This document shows, one piece after another, positions 45,168-53,382 of a stretch of 64,000 bases of DNA. The position numbers were made by a program, and so were the translations under genes. The stretch covers positions 3,596,001 to 3,660,000 of the forward strand of contig NZ_VFNP01000001.1 of the NCBI RefSeq assembly GCF_006715635.1, written 5' to 3'. How positions within the stretch are numbered: the first letter of the stretch is position 1; each line of letters begins with the position of its first letter. Origin of the DNA: Streptomyces sp. SLBN-118 (GTDB lineage Bacteria > Actinomycetota > Actinomycetes > Streptomycetales > Streptomycetaceae). The notes beneath the pieces were generated by a model. It did not search any database and was not told the origin of the DNA. It saw only the letters and a program-made list of their open reading frames with translations.

Positions 45168-45958
45168 AGGCGGCGCCAGCTCCAGGTCGTCGCGATCTCC
45201 AGGGGTTCGATGGGAGTGACGAGCCGGGGGTGGCTGTTGAGACCGTTGGGCGGGCCGGACTGCGGTTCCACGCAGACCGCCTCCGCCTGCTCGTCGTAGA
45301 TCACCACCCATTCGGCGCGACTGGCCACCGTCAGCTCCAGCTGCTGCGGCCAGGTGAGGGTGACCGAGACGCCGTCGGGCATCCCGAAACAGTCGTCCCA
45401 GGGCCCGGGCTGGGGCGCGATGCGCTGCCCGGTCGGCAGGTGGTCGTCCCCGCGCTGCTCCTGCCACGCGGCACTGAAGTCGACGCGCGCGTTCTCACCG
45501 CTGCCGAGGCTGCGCAGGAACCACGGGTGCCAGCCGGCCTGGGCGGGGAAGGAGGTGTCGTACGTCTCGATGCCCAGGGCGAGCGTCAGGGAGTCCTCGG
45601 CCAGCTCGAAGGTCTGGGTGACACGTCCGGTGTACGGCCAGGGCTCGGCCAGGTCGTAGGTGAAGGACGCCTCGCTCTTGGCGGTACGGGCGGTGCGCCA
45701 GGCGGTGTCGCGGCCGGTGCCGTGGATGGCGTGCGGAGGGGAATTGAGCGGTAGTTGATGCGCCACGTCGCCGTTGTGGAACAGGCCGTCTCTGACACGG
45801 CCGCACCACGGGACCATCGGAAAGCACCCGTACCGGTCGCCCTGGCGCAGCACCTCGGTGCCGCCGATGCTCAGGCTCGCGACTCGGCAGCCATTCTGCG
45901 GACGTACGGTCAACTCGACGTCTCCGGCGGCCAGCCGGACACTCTCTTCGCTACTCAC
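45164..45958 (-). CDS. Aldose 1-epimerase family protein
   Basis: A 264-residue galactose mutarotase-like protein. Family signs are GCFPMVPWCGRVRDG, the catalytic His in NSPPHAIHGTGRDTAW, QAGWHPWFLRSL and EPQSGPPNGLNSHP with a likely catalytic Glu. It interconverts alpha and beta sugar anomers, or acts as a hexose-6-phosphate mutarotase. GTG 45958 was chosen from the conserved start (VSSEESVRLAAGDVELTV). Its TAG stop lies in the CTAG end of MITE 2. Confidence 0.9.
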   Translation of the reverse strand: MSSEESVRLAAGDVELTVRPQNGCRVASLSIGGTEVLRQGDRYGCFPMVPWCGRVRDGLFHNGDVAHQLPLNSPPHAIHGTGRDTAWRTARTAKSEASFTYDLAEPWPYTGRVTQTFELAEDSLTLALGIETYDTSFPAQAGWHPWFLRSLGSGENARVDFSAAWQEQRGDDHLPTGQRIAPQPGPWDDCFGMPDGVSVTLTWPQQLELTVASRAEWVVIYDEQAEAVCVEPQSGPPNGLNSHPRLVTPIEPLEIATTWSWRRL

Positions 45959-45980
45959 ACAACGACAGTACTGGCGATGA

Positions 45981-46865
45981 CTACTTGCGGCGGCGCAGCA
46001 CCCGGCTGACCACCACGGCGGAGGCGAGCGCGAGCGCGGCGGCGGGCGCGATCCAGCGCAGGGTGACCCCGGCGGCACCGGCGTCGGGGGCGGGCGCGGG
46101 GGCGTAACGTCCGCGCGGCGGGGCGTGGTCGACCTCTTCGGCGCTGCGCCCGATCATGGTGCGACGGGCGTGCGCGGCCTCGGCCGGCGGCACGTCGGGG
46201 GTGACGGGAAGCTCGCGGATTTCGGCGAGTTCCTCCGGCTCTTCGGGTCCGTCCGGACCCTCCGTCTCGCCCTCGTCGAAATCGGCCGCGTCGAACTCCT
46301 CCTCGGCGGCCGGGCCGAGGGAGGGCGGCGGCACGGGCTCGTCGAAAACGGACGGCGCCGTGGCGTCGCCGTCCTGCCGCTGCGCCGCCTCGTCGTCTGC
46401 AGTGGCGTCCTCCACCGGTGCGTCCTGCACCGCCGGGTCCTCCGCGGTCGTCGCGAGCCGGTCCGCGAAGCGGTCCAGAAGCCGGTGCGCGGCGGATGCC
46501 GTCGTCGTGTCCTCAAGCTCCGTCAGCCGGCCCTCGGCGCTCGACGTCCCCGTGAAGGTGAGGGTCGTGCCTCCCTCGGCGGGCTCCGGCTGGATCGTGA
46601 TGCTCACCTTGGCCGAGCCGGTGCCGCGGGCCTCCACGCCCTCGCCCTCGACCACGAAGACGTCGCCCTGCTCCACGATGCGCAGGGTGCCGCGGTAGGT
46701 GATCGTGTGCCCGCCGATCCTGACCTTCAGCCGGCCGGAGAGCGGGCCCGCGGACTCGTCCGCGTCGTGTTGGAGCCCCGGCACACAGCGGGCGACCCGG
46801 GCAGGGTCCCTCAGTGCCTGTCGGACGGTCTCTGCCGGAACCGGAACGAACACCTCATGCTCCAT
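45981..46865 (-). CDS. SRPBCC (CoxG-like) membrane-anchored protein
   Basis: A 294-residue protein. Residues 1-150 form a SRPBCC lipid/ligand-binding fold of the CO dehydrogenase subunit G type (MEHEVFVPVPAETVRQALRDPARVARCVPGLQ ... GTGSAKVSITIQPEPAEGGTTLTFTGTSSAEGRL). A long Glu/Asp-rich acidic linker (about 160-240) leads to a C-terminal transmembrane helix (LRWIAPAAALALASAVVVSRVLRRRK). No CO dehydrogenase genes are nearby, so the ligand is unknown. It is 22 bp upstream of the epimerase gene in the same direction. Confidence 0.8.
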   Translation of the reverse strand: MEHEVFVPVPAETVRQALRDPARVARCVPGLQHDADESAGPLSGRLKVRIGGHTITYRGTLRIVEQGDVFVVEGEGVEARGTGSAKVSITIQPEPAEGGTTLTFTGTSSAEGRLTELEDTTTASAAHRLLDRFADRLATTAEDPAVQDAPVEDATADDEAAQRQDGDATAPSVFDEPVPPPSLGPAAEEEFDAADFDEGETEGPDGPEEPEELAEIRELPVTPDVPPAEAAHARRTMIGRSAEEVDHAPPRGRYAPAPAPDAGAAGVTLRWIAPAAALALASAVVVSRVLRRRK

Positions 46866-46909
46866 GGGAGCCGAGCCTACTCAGACGCGCCCGCCACGTC
46901 TGCGTTTCG

Positions 46910-47000
46910 GTCCGTGTACGGCTCACTCGATGCACTGCCAGTCGATGCACTGCCCTGTCGGCGTACCGCAGTCGGTGTACCGCTCAGTCCGTGTACCGCG
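46910..47000. repeat. Six-unit tandem repeat across the spermidine synthase-like stop codon
   Basis: Six units of 14-16 nt of the form GTCxxTGxACxGCxx run from GTCCGTGTACGG at 46910 to GTCCGTGTACCGCG ending at 47000. They lie partly in the end of the leftward gene 46984-48525 (coding for VHPRYTD) and partly beyond it. This looks like replication slippage. Confidence 0.5.
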
Positions 47001-48525
47001 GGTGCACCAGCGTGGAGGGCGGCAGATCCGGCAGCCTCGTGCGCTCGGCGCACCGCGCCGCGGCCGCGAGCCCGGACGCGTCCACCGCCCTCAGCCGCGG
47101 CGTCGAGGAGGCGAGCCCGAGCTGCGGCGCCCACCCCACGGCCGCCAGCAGGAACCCCCAGCCATGCGGCGCCGCCGTGCAGTACGGGCGGGTCCGGAAC
47201 CCGGCGGACCGCAGCGTCGCGTCGACCGTCCAGAAGGAGCGCGGGCGGGAGCCCGGCCGCCCCGCGTGCACGACGAGCCGCCCGCCGCCCGAGAGGACCC
47301 GCGCGGCGAGTCCGTAGAACTCCTGGGAGTAGAGCTTCGTGCTCGGTGTGATGCCCGGGTCGGGCAGGTCCGAGATCACCACGTCGTACGTCCCGCGCGG
47401 CGCCCGTAGCCAGGTGAAGGCGTCAGCGATGACGACCCGCACCCGCGCGTCGCGCAGGGCATGCCCGTTCAGCGCGGCCAGCGCCGGGTCGATGCGTGCC
47501 AGCCGAACGACGCCCGGGTCCAGTTCCACGACGGTCACCGTCTCCACGTCCCGGTGGCGCAGCACCTCGCGCGCGGCCAGCCCGTCGCCCCCGCCCAGGA
47601 TCAGCACGCGGGCGTGCGGCCCCAACATCGCCGGGTGGACCAGCGCCTCGTGGTACCGGTACTCGTCGTGCCCGCTGACCCTCAGCCGTCCGTCGAGGAA
47701 GAGATCCGGCGGCCCCGAACCGCTGCCGGTGAGCACGACCTCCTGGACTTCGGTGCGGACGGCGACACGCACGTCGTCGCCGTAGACCGCCCGGCGTGCC
47801 GCCCGCTCGAAGTCGTCGGCCATGACGGTCGCGGTCGCCAGCAGGGCGAGGACGGTCACATTGGCGACGAGCAGCCGACCGCGCCAACGCGCCGTCAGAT
47901 CCCGCCGGAACAACCACAGCACGAGCGACCCGCCCGCCACCGCGTTGACGGCTCCCGTCAACAGCGCGCCCGTGAGCTGGCCCAGCCAGGGCAGCAGCAG
48001 AAACGGGAAGGCGAGGCCGCCGACCAGCGCACCCACGTAGTCCGCGGCGAACAGGTCGGCGACCGTACCCTCGGCGTCGCGCCGGGAGATGCGCTGGATC
48101 AGGGACATCAGCAGGGGGATCTCCGCGCCGATCAGCACCCCGATGGCGAGCGAGAAGCCCACCAGCACGAACCGGGACTCGCCGATCCATGCGAACGCGG
48201 CGTAGAGCACCATCGCCGAGGAGCCGCCGACCAGGGCGAGGGCCGTCTCCAGCACACCGAATCCGACCGCGGCACGGCACCGCAGCCTCTTGGCGAGGAG
48301 CGAGCCGACGCCCATGGCGAAGACCATGACCGACAGCACGACGGACGCCTGGGTGACGGAGTCCCCGATCAAATAAGAAGCGAGCGCGACCAGTTCGAGC
48401 TCGTACACGAGTCCGCAGGCGGCGCAGACGAAGACGGCGGTGAGCACCAGATACCGGCCGGCGTCGGGGCGCACAGGCAGCCGCACCGCGCACGAGGGCG
48501 GCGGGACCGGCGGCCGATCGATCAT
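46984..48525 (-). CDS. Spermidine synthase-like membrane protein
   Basis: About 513 residues. The N-terminal half has seven or so transmembrane helices ([30 protein letters not shown], then [19 protein letters not shown]). The C-terminal half is a Rossmann aminopropyltransferase: [74 protein letters not shown]. It would make spermidine-like products from decarboxylated SAM, or methylate a substrate at the membrane. The ATG at 48525 begins [11 protein letters not shown]. Confidence 0.88.
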   Translation of the reverse strand: MIDRPPVPPPSCAVRLPVRPDAGRYLVLTAVFVCAACGLVYELELVALASYLIGDSVTQASVVLSVMVFAMGVGSLLAKRLRCRAAVGFGVLETALALVGGSSAMVLYAAFAWIGESRFVLVGFSLAIGVLIGAEIPLLMSLIQRISRRDAEGTVADLFAADYVGALVGGLAFPFLLLPWLGQLTGALLTGAVNAVAGGSLVLWLFRRDLTARWRGRLLVANVTVLALLATATVMADDFERAARRAVYGDDVRVAVRTEVQEVVLTGSGSGPPDLFLDGRLRVSGHDEYRYHEALVHPAMLGPHARVLILGGGDGLAAREVLRHRDVETVTVVELDPGVVRLARIDPALAALNGHALRDARVRVVIADAFTWLRAPRGTYDVVISDLPDPGITPSTKLYSQEFYGLAARVLSGGGRLVVHAGRPGSRPRSFWTVDATLRSAGFRTRPYCTAAPHGWGFLLAAVGWAPQLGLASSTPRLRAVDASGLAAAARCAERTRLPDLPPSTLVHPRYTD

Positions 48526-48579
48526 GTTCGTAAACGCTACGTCAGGGGTGGCGTGCGGCCTGTCACCCACAAGGGTTCA

Positions 48580-49098
48580 CTACAGCGTAGCAGGCATACG
48601 GACACCGACCCGCGTTCGGGTGACAACGAGTTGGCCCTCCTGCGGATAGGCATGCCATGTGCGCCACCGCACCTGGCCGTCGAGCCGCTGCGCAAGCATC
48701 GCCGTGAACGCGTGAGGTGATCCGGGGAAGGTACCGGCCAGTCCCTGGGGGTGGTCGGCGACCAGCGCGAGGAGTTCCTGCGCGCGTCCGGCGAAGGAAC
48801 CTTTTGACAGCGTCTCGACGCGGGCCGCGAACTCGTACTCCCAGTCGCCGAGCCGCTTGGCGACCCCGAGGGGCAGCGGGGTGCTGCTGCCGGGCATGCA
48901 GGCGACGGTTTCGGAGCAACTGCCCTGATCCTCCTCCAGCAGCACCTGGTGCGAGGCGCCCAGGAGCCTCAACTGGAGCTTGGCTCCGGACAGTTCAAGA
49001 TCGAGGACGGCGAGGGCGGGCAGCGGCTCCCGGCCCAGCGCCCAGGCGAGGTCGTCGGCGCGGGTGTCGGTGTAGGCGGTATGGAGGGTCGTGAGCAT
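48580..49098 (-). CDS. DUF2617 family protein
   Basis: A 172-residue soluble protein from ATG 49098. The sequence MLTTLHTAYTDTRADDLAWALGREPLPALAVLDLELSGAKLQLRLLGASHQVLLEE and the end RTRVGVRMPATL match DUF2617, a widespread actinobacterial family of unknown function. No catalytic motif is seen. It is upstream of the spermidine synthase-like gene, 54 bp away in the same direction. Confidence 0.8.
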   Translation of the reverse strand: MLTTLHTAYTDTRADDLAWALGREPLPALAVLDLELSGAKLQLRLLGASHQVLLEEDQGSCSETVACMPGSSTPLPLGVAKRLGDWEYEFAARVETLSKGSFAGRAQELLALVADHPQGLAGTFPGSPHAFTAMLAQRLDGQVRWRTWHAYPQEGQLVVTRTRVGVRMPATL

Positions 49099-49439
49099 GG
49101 GTCGGCTCCGCAAACGCGCTTCGGCGGGTGGACACGTGGACCGGCGGCGCCCCTGAGGGGAGTTGAAAAGATCCGGGGGAGCGCCTGCTCGGGTCCACAT
49201 CAGGTCCGAGGGCTGGATGGTTCCAACAAGGTTCCGACAGCGAGGCAATCATGAAGTAAGCGACGCTCACAGCATTTTTACCCAACTTGCAGGGGTTTCC
49301 ATCCCTCCGGGGGCCTGACGGTTCAACTGTTCAACTCCGAACGGCCGCAAAGGTCACTCCGGCTCAATCAACAAGAAGGCACCCGACGGGAGTTGACTCC
49401 GCCGGGTGCCTCCAGTGGTCGCGGACCAGCTGCCCCGTG
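49099..49439. other. Intergenic region
   Basis: 341 bp. It holds the promoter of the DUF2617 gene and the terminator of the Cys/Gly-rich protein gene (49379-49410). I see no tRNA and no open frame of interest. It contains two short GTTCAACT repeats at 49321-49338. Confidence 0.5.
49379..49410 (-). terminator. Terminator of the Cys/Gly-rich protein gene
   Basis: GGCACCCG (49379-49386) pairs with CGGGTGCC (49403-49410), and inside it GGAGT pairs with ACTCC. On the minus strand the stem is followed by TTCTTGTTG. The gene ends at 49440. Confidence 0.75.
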
Positions 49440-49691
49440 TCAGCTGCCTCCGCCGCCGCATCCCCCGCCGCCCCCGCAGGACGACCCCCCGCCGCAGGAC
49501 GAGCCGCCCCCGCACGAGTGGCCGCCGCCCGAGTCACCGCCACCGGCCCACCAGCCGGCGCTCCCCGCCGAACCGCTGCTCCGGCGCCCCCTGCCGCTCC
49601 CGGCCCGCTTGGAACCGGCGGCCATCGCGATGATCACGACGAACACGAACCCAATGATCAGAATCCCGATGAACGTTGTCACTGCACTCAC
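49440..49691 (-). CDS. Small membrane protein with a Gly/Cys-rich tail
   Basis: An 83-residue protein from GTG 49691 (GGAAGG upstream). One transmembrane helix (TTFIGILIIGFVFVVIIAMAA) is followed by a basic stretch (GSKRAGSGRGRRSS), then a Gly/Ser/Cys tail with GGG-C units, ending GGSSCGGGSSCGGGGGCGGGGS. Such tails may bind metal or form disulphides. I know of no family function. Confidence 0.65.
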   Translation of the reverse strand: MSAVTTFIGILIIGFVFVVIIAMAAGSKRAGSGRGRRSSGSAGSAGWWAGGGDSGGGHSCGGGSSCGGGSSCGGGGGCGGGGS

Positions 49692-49825
49692 CGTCCTTCC
49701 ATCCCCCGAAGCGAGCTCTCCGCGTCGTCGCGTGACCGCTTCTTGCGTGTGAGGGGGATGCCCCCGGCCCCAGGAACCCAAAGCAGACTTGAGCAACTTC
49801 AGAGGGTTCTCTCTGGGCAACGGCG

Positions 49826-49853
49826 CCTGACCTGCACAAAAGGGCAGTTCAGG
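49826..49853 (-). terminator. Terminator-like hairpin beyond int
   Basis: CCTGACCTGC (49826-49835) and GCAGTTCAGG (49844-49853) pair with one mismatch. Three GGGCCGT direct repeats follow at 49853, 49872 and 49883, across the int stop; these could be integrase arm sites near attL. Confidence 0.5.
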
Positions 49854-49866
49854 GGCCGTCCATGGG

Positions 49867-51132
49867 TTACTGGGCCGTCTGTGGGCCGTGATCTTCCTGC
49901 GAGATGCGCTGAAACACCGTGTCGATGGCGCTGCGGGCCCGCTGGCGGCTGTCAGGCATCAGGTGGGCGTACACCCGGAGCGTCAACCCTGGGTCGGCGT
50001 GCCCCATGTACTCGCTGACGGCCTTGATGTTCTCACCCGCGTCCAGCAACGCAGACGCGTAGAAGTGCCGCAGTGCGTGCATCCCGTGCTCGCGCGCCGA
50101 CTCGTACTTGCCGTTCTCATCCGCTTCCGGCGAGATGAGGCCCGCGACCGCGAGAGCGGGCTTCCACTCCTTGCCGTTGAAGTTGCTACGCCACACCAGG
50201 CCTCCTTGCTCAGCCGTGAAGATCAGCCGGGCGGACACCTTCGGCCCCTCCGGCACATCCCACGGCAACGTGATCTCTACGGGCTTGCACGCATCCATGT
50301 GCGCCCGGAGGGCTTCCGCCACGGAGTCGGGCAGCGGAACGTCCCGCTTCTTTTTGCCCTTGGGGAGAGCGAATACCGGGTGCCCTTCCACGTGTTTGAT
50401 CTGCCGGACCACGTGCAGCGTGCGCCCTTCGGTGTCGATAGCGTCCTCAGCCAGCCCGAACACCTCGCCCTGGCGCAGGCCGCATCCGGCGCCGACGTCG
50501 ACCATCGCTCGGTACCTCTCCAGAAGAGCCGCGCGAACGGCGAACACCTGAGCGGGCACCCACGGGACTACGGGATGCGGGGCAGGCTTGGGCCGCCGGA
50601 CAGTCCGTGCACCGCACGGGTTGCGCGACAACAGCGTGTCGTCGACGGCGGCAGATAGGACCGACTGAACGGCGGCGAAGATGTTCCGGGCGTAGGAAGG
50701 GCCGACGCCGGGCTTCGCTTCCAGGGCGGCAACGAACTCCCTGATGTGCTCCGGCCGGAAGGTCCCGATCGGACGGGAACCGAGCAGCGGGTAGACGTGC
50801 AGCCGCAGGCGCCGGCCGAGTTCCTTCCGGGTCATCGCGCTGGGTGTCTTGCTGTCCAACCACTTCTCGGCGTACTGCCGGAACGTGATCCGCACGGACT
50901 TGGGGTCGGTGTAATGACCGCGCGTCATGTCCGTCTCGATGGCGCTGAGCCACTTCTCAGCGAGGCGCTTCTGTCCGTCGGCAAAGCTCTTCGACTTCTC
51001 CGTGCCGTCGGGGCCGACGTAGCGGGCGCGGTAGCGCATGCCGGTGCCGTGGCGGTCGGTCTTGACGCGGACGGTCTTGCCAGCGGCGTTAGTTTCTGTC
51101 TTGTACCAGCGGTCTTGGATGTGGCCTGCCAT
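49867..51132 (-). CDS. int: Tyrosine recombinase integrase
   Basis: A 421-residue integrase from ATG 51132 (an upstream ATG at 51156 is possible). An N-terminal arm-binding/core-binding part (ITFRQYAEKWLDSKTPSAMTRKELGRRLRLHVYPLLGSRPIGTF) precedes the catalytic domain, with Arg in GAGCGLRQGEVFGL, HALRHFYAS (H-x-x-R) and the Tyr nucleophile in GHADPGLTLRVYAHL. It should insert and, with Xis, excise the element by site-specific recombination. It ends close to the element's left end, as usual. Confidence 0.95.
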   Translation of the reverse strand: MAGHIQDRWYKTETNAAGKTVRVKTDRHGTGMRYRARYVGPDGTEKSKSFADGQKRLAEKWLSAIETDMTRGHYTDPKSVRITFRQYAEKWLDSKTPSAMTRKELGRRLRLHVYPLLGSRPIGTFRPEHIREFVAALEAKPGVGPSYARNIFAAVQSVLSAAVDDTLLSRNPCGARTVRRPKPAPHPVVPWVPAQVFAVRAALLERYRAMVDVGAGCGLRQGEVFGLAEDAIDTEGRTLHVVRQIKHVEGHPVFALPKGKKKRDVPLPDSVAEALRAHMDACKPVEITLPWDVPEGPKVSARLIFTAEQGGLVWRSNFNGKEWKPALAVAGLISPEADENGKYESAREHGMHALRHFYASALLDAGENIKAVSEYMGHADPGLTLRVYAHLMPDSRQRARSAIDTVFQRISQEDHGPQTAQ

Positions 51133-51162
51133 GCGGCGGCGATCCCTTCTGGGCATACGGAA

Positions 51163-51187
51163 GGGAGGGCCACGGGGTGGCCCTCCC
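51163..51187 (-). terminator. Hairpin between xis and int
   Basis: GGGAGGGCCAC (51163-51173) and GTGGCCCTCCC (51177-51187) form a perfect 11-bp stem with a 3-nt loop in the 87-bp gap between xis and int. It may limit int expression from the xis promoter. Confidence 0.65.
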
Positions 51188-51219
51188 TGGGGTACTGAGC
51201 TGTTCGGCGCGTGCTGGAG

Positions 51220-51462
51220 TCAGGCGGCGATCTGGTCGGCACTCTTGCGCTGGGTGACGTAGGCGCGGACGTCGGTGGGGTCGTAGCGGACGTACTTGCC
51301 GATGCGGAATCCGGGCGGGCCGGTTCGCTTCCGGCGCCACTGGTAGACGGTTTCGAGGGGCACCTCGAACATGTCGGCGATGTCGTCGGGTGTGAGGTAG
51401 CGGTCAGGCAACCCGGCGCGGAGAGTGGCGCGCGGGTCCGGCTGTTCACGTTTGGTGCTCAT
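51220..51462 (-). CDS. xis: Excisionase-like helix-turn-helix protein
   Basis: An 80-residue protein with a MerR-like winged helix: YLTPDDIADMFEVPLETVYQWRRKRTGPPGFRIGKYVRYDPTDVRAYV. This is the AlpA/Xis fold that bends DNA during excision of AICEs. It sits immediately upstream of int, as in pSAM2-like elements. The helix-turn-helix may also act on the iteron-like array just upstream. Confidence 0.88.
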   Translation of the reverse strand: MSTKREQPDPRATLRAGLPDRYLTPDDIADMFEVPLETVYQWRRKRTGPPGFRIGKYVRYDPTDVRAYVTQRKSADQIAA

Positions 51463-51528
51463 GGCGTGTCCTCCGTGCGCGGGTGGGGGCCTGTTCCGGG
51501 GTCTGCGTGTGTCCGAGGTGCGGATTTC

Positions 51529-51734
51529 TGCGTCACCGCGTCACCAGCGTCACCTGAGGCTCTGACCTGCGGGTTTGGGTGACGCGGCAGTTCGGGGCTG
51601 CGTCACCGGTGCGTCATCGGCTGCGTCACCGGGTGACGCAGGTGACGCAGGATGACGCAGAGCCAGCCGTCTGCGTCACCGCTGTCGACGCAGGTCAGGG
51701 GCCGTTTTCTGGCCCGGGTGACGCAGGTGACGCA
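51529..51734. repeat. Iteron-like array, candidate replication origin
   Basis: About 13 copies of GCGTCA or its complement TGACGC lie in 206 bp between xis and the helicase gene, in both orientations. Most read TGCGTCAC or GTGACGCA, with several pairs 9-10 bp apart; a near-copy (TCGACGCA) also occurs. Density this high in non-coding DNA beside initiator genes suggests binding sites for a replication or excision protein. No gene-like frame is present from 51463 to 51840. Confidence 0.7.
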
Positions 51735-51841
51735 GTTTCTTCCCTCTTAGGACAAAGAAGGGGCTGCCTGTAGTAGTCGAGTGCGCCTTACAGAGCGAAG
51801 AAGGAGCCGCTGCGCGGCGCGACCTTGGGGCGGCGTTCCGC

Positions 51842-51879
51842 CGAACAGCAAGAGGAGCACGTGCTCTTCTTGCTGTTCG
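51842..51879. repeat. 38-bp near-perfect palindrome
   Basis: The arms, 19 nt each and without a loop, match except one pair (CGAACAGCAAGAGGAGCAC then its complement with A for G). It lies 22 bp beyond the helicase gene stop and next to the iteron-like array. It could be a terminator, or a cruciform nick or loading site in the origin. Confidence 0.55.
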
Positions 51880-51900
51880 CTTGAGCGTGCGGGTCGCGGG

Positions 51901-53382
51901 TCAGAACGCCCGCGTCTGCGCGTGCGGAGGCAGGGTCAGGGCGACCGTGCGGGTCATTTCGAGGTAGCGGCCCGCCTTGGTGCGGCCCGAGTCGATGAGG
52001 ACGCCCCGGGCCGCCAGCGTCGGTTGGAGGCGCTTGAGGCGGTCGGAGAGGACTTTGCCGGTGGTCGGCCAGCCCTTGGGCAGGGGACGGCCATCCTCGC
52101 CGCTGTAGAGGCGGCTGAGGCAGGACAGCCACTCGGTGGACGTCATCTGCTGCGCCGCGCCGGGCTCGATGGTTTCGGCGTGCCTGAGGACGGTCTGGGC
52201 GAGGAGATCGCCCTCGATCACGTCGTCGTTCAGGTCGTCCAGACTCGCCCGGTAGGCGGCAAGAGCCCCGAGCCCGGTCGCCGCGTCGAACTGCGCGCAC
52301 AGGTGCGCGAAGTCCGCCATCCGCAGGTCGGTCGGGGTCTCCGCCTCCACGGCGCGCACCTTGACGGTGAGGTCCAGGAGCGAGCCGAGGACCACCGGCA
52401 GAACCTCTGCGTAGTCCGCCCACAGTTCGGCTTCGGTGCGCCGCACCTTGGGACGCTCCAAGCGCAGGGGCAGGAGCCGTTCGGCGAGGTCGGGCCGGAT
52501 AACGCCGACGTCGATGCCGGTCAGGAGCAGGGGGCGGCGGTAGCCGACCCGGAACACGTCCCCGTCGGTGAACAGGGCCCGCTTGACGCTCTCGGCTCCG
52601 GTGACGATGCAGCACATCGCGTCGGACAGGTCCGGCGTCATGTGGGAGAGGTTGTCCAGCGCGGTAATCCATCCGGCCGCCACTGCCGCGATCAGATTCT
52701 CCTCATCCTTCGGCGCCCGCCGCAGGTCACCGCTCATGCCCTCGATGATCCTGGTGAGCATCCGGCCCCCGGTGGACTTCCCCGCGCCCTGCGGCCCGGT
52801 GAGGAACGGCGCGGGGACCGGCACGGACGGTCCGAGGCAGCCGATCAGCCACGCGATGGCCAGGCATTCGGTCTCGGCGTTGGCGAAGTTGCACAGCCGC
52901 ATCAGAAGATCGATGCCCTTGCCGTCGGTGTCCTTGACGGGAAGGGGCAGTTCCCCGGTGAGCTGGGTCCGCCGCCAGCACACCTCGCGAGGGTCGGGGG
53001 TGAGGATGTCCCAGCCGGTGGGGTGGATGCGGACGGACTTCCCGTCATCGCGGCCCAGGTCCAGCCACGTCGCCCCGTCGAACCCGGGGGCCACGCGGAT
53101 GTTCACGGCGTGCGTGTCCGCGTCCAACGCGAGCGCTTCGATCAAGTCCAACGCCTCCTTCATCGCTGACCCGTTGAACACGCCGCGCCCGTCCTTGAAC
53201 AGGCCCACCATGAGTTCCTGGCGGTGGCTGCCCGTGGTGCCCTGCGAGCGCATCGGCCGGGCGACGGGGTGCCCGTTCCTCTGCGCGTACACGGTCCCGT
53301 CGGCGGTGCGGAAGTACCGGAAGTGGGCCTGTGCATAGTCCGCGATGACCTCGCGAGCGGGATTCTTGTCGTCCTCAGACAT
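51901..53382 (-). CDS. Replication helicase/ATPase of the AICE
   Basis: A 493-residue P-loop ATPase. The Walker A motif is FLTGPQGAGKSTGGRML (GPQGAGKST 196-204), with a Walker B-like ITALDNLSHM (about 238-247). The rest resembles the DUF927/primase-helicase group fused with SF3-type folds, as in phage replication proteins. Its ATG overlaps the Prim-Pol stop by 8 bp, so primase and helicase are made together. It should unwind the element's origin for transfer replication. Confidence 0.82.
   Translation of the reverse strand: MSEDDKNPAREVIADYAQAHFRYFRTADGTVYAQRNGHPVARPMRSQGTTGSHRQELMVGLFKDGRGVFNGSAMKEALDLIEALALDADTHAVNIRVAPGFDGATWLDLGRDDGKSVRIHPTGWDILTPDPREVCWRRTQLTGELPLPVKDTDGKGIDLLMRLCNFANAETECLAIAWLIGCLGPSVPVPAPFLTGPQGAGKSTGGRMLTRIIEGMSGDLRRAPKDEENLIAAVAAGWITALDNLSHMTPDLSDAMCCIVTGAESVKRALFTDGDVFRVGYRRPLLLTGIDVGVIRPDLAERLLPLRLERPKVRRTEAELWADYAEVLPVVLGSLLDLTVKVRAVEAETPTDLRMADFAHLCAQFDAATGLGALAAYRASLDDLNDDVIEGDLLAQTVLRHAETIEPGAAQQMTSTEWLSCLSRLYSGEDGRPLPKGWPTTGKVLSDRLKRLQPTLAARGVLIDSGRTKAGRYLEMTRTVALTLPPHAQTRAF

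Noticed and set aside
49250..49340. Possible tRNA near the left end of the element
   Set aside because: GTTCAACT repeats look like a T-loop, but no acceptor stem, anticodon arm or D arm can be drawn.
51529..51734. Iteron-like array as a CRISPR
   Set aside because: Units are only 6-8 bp, in both orientations and unevenly spaced; no cas genes.
51579..51773. Short frame through the iteron-like array
   Set aside because: Composition is set by the repeats; no start signal.
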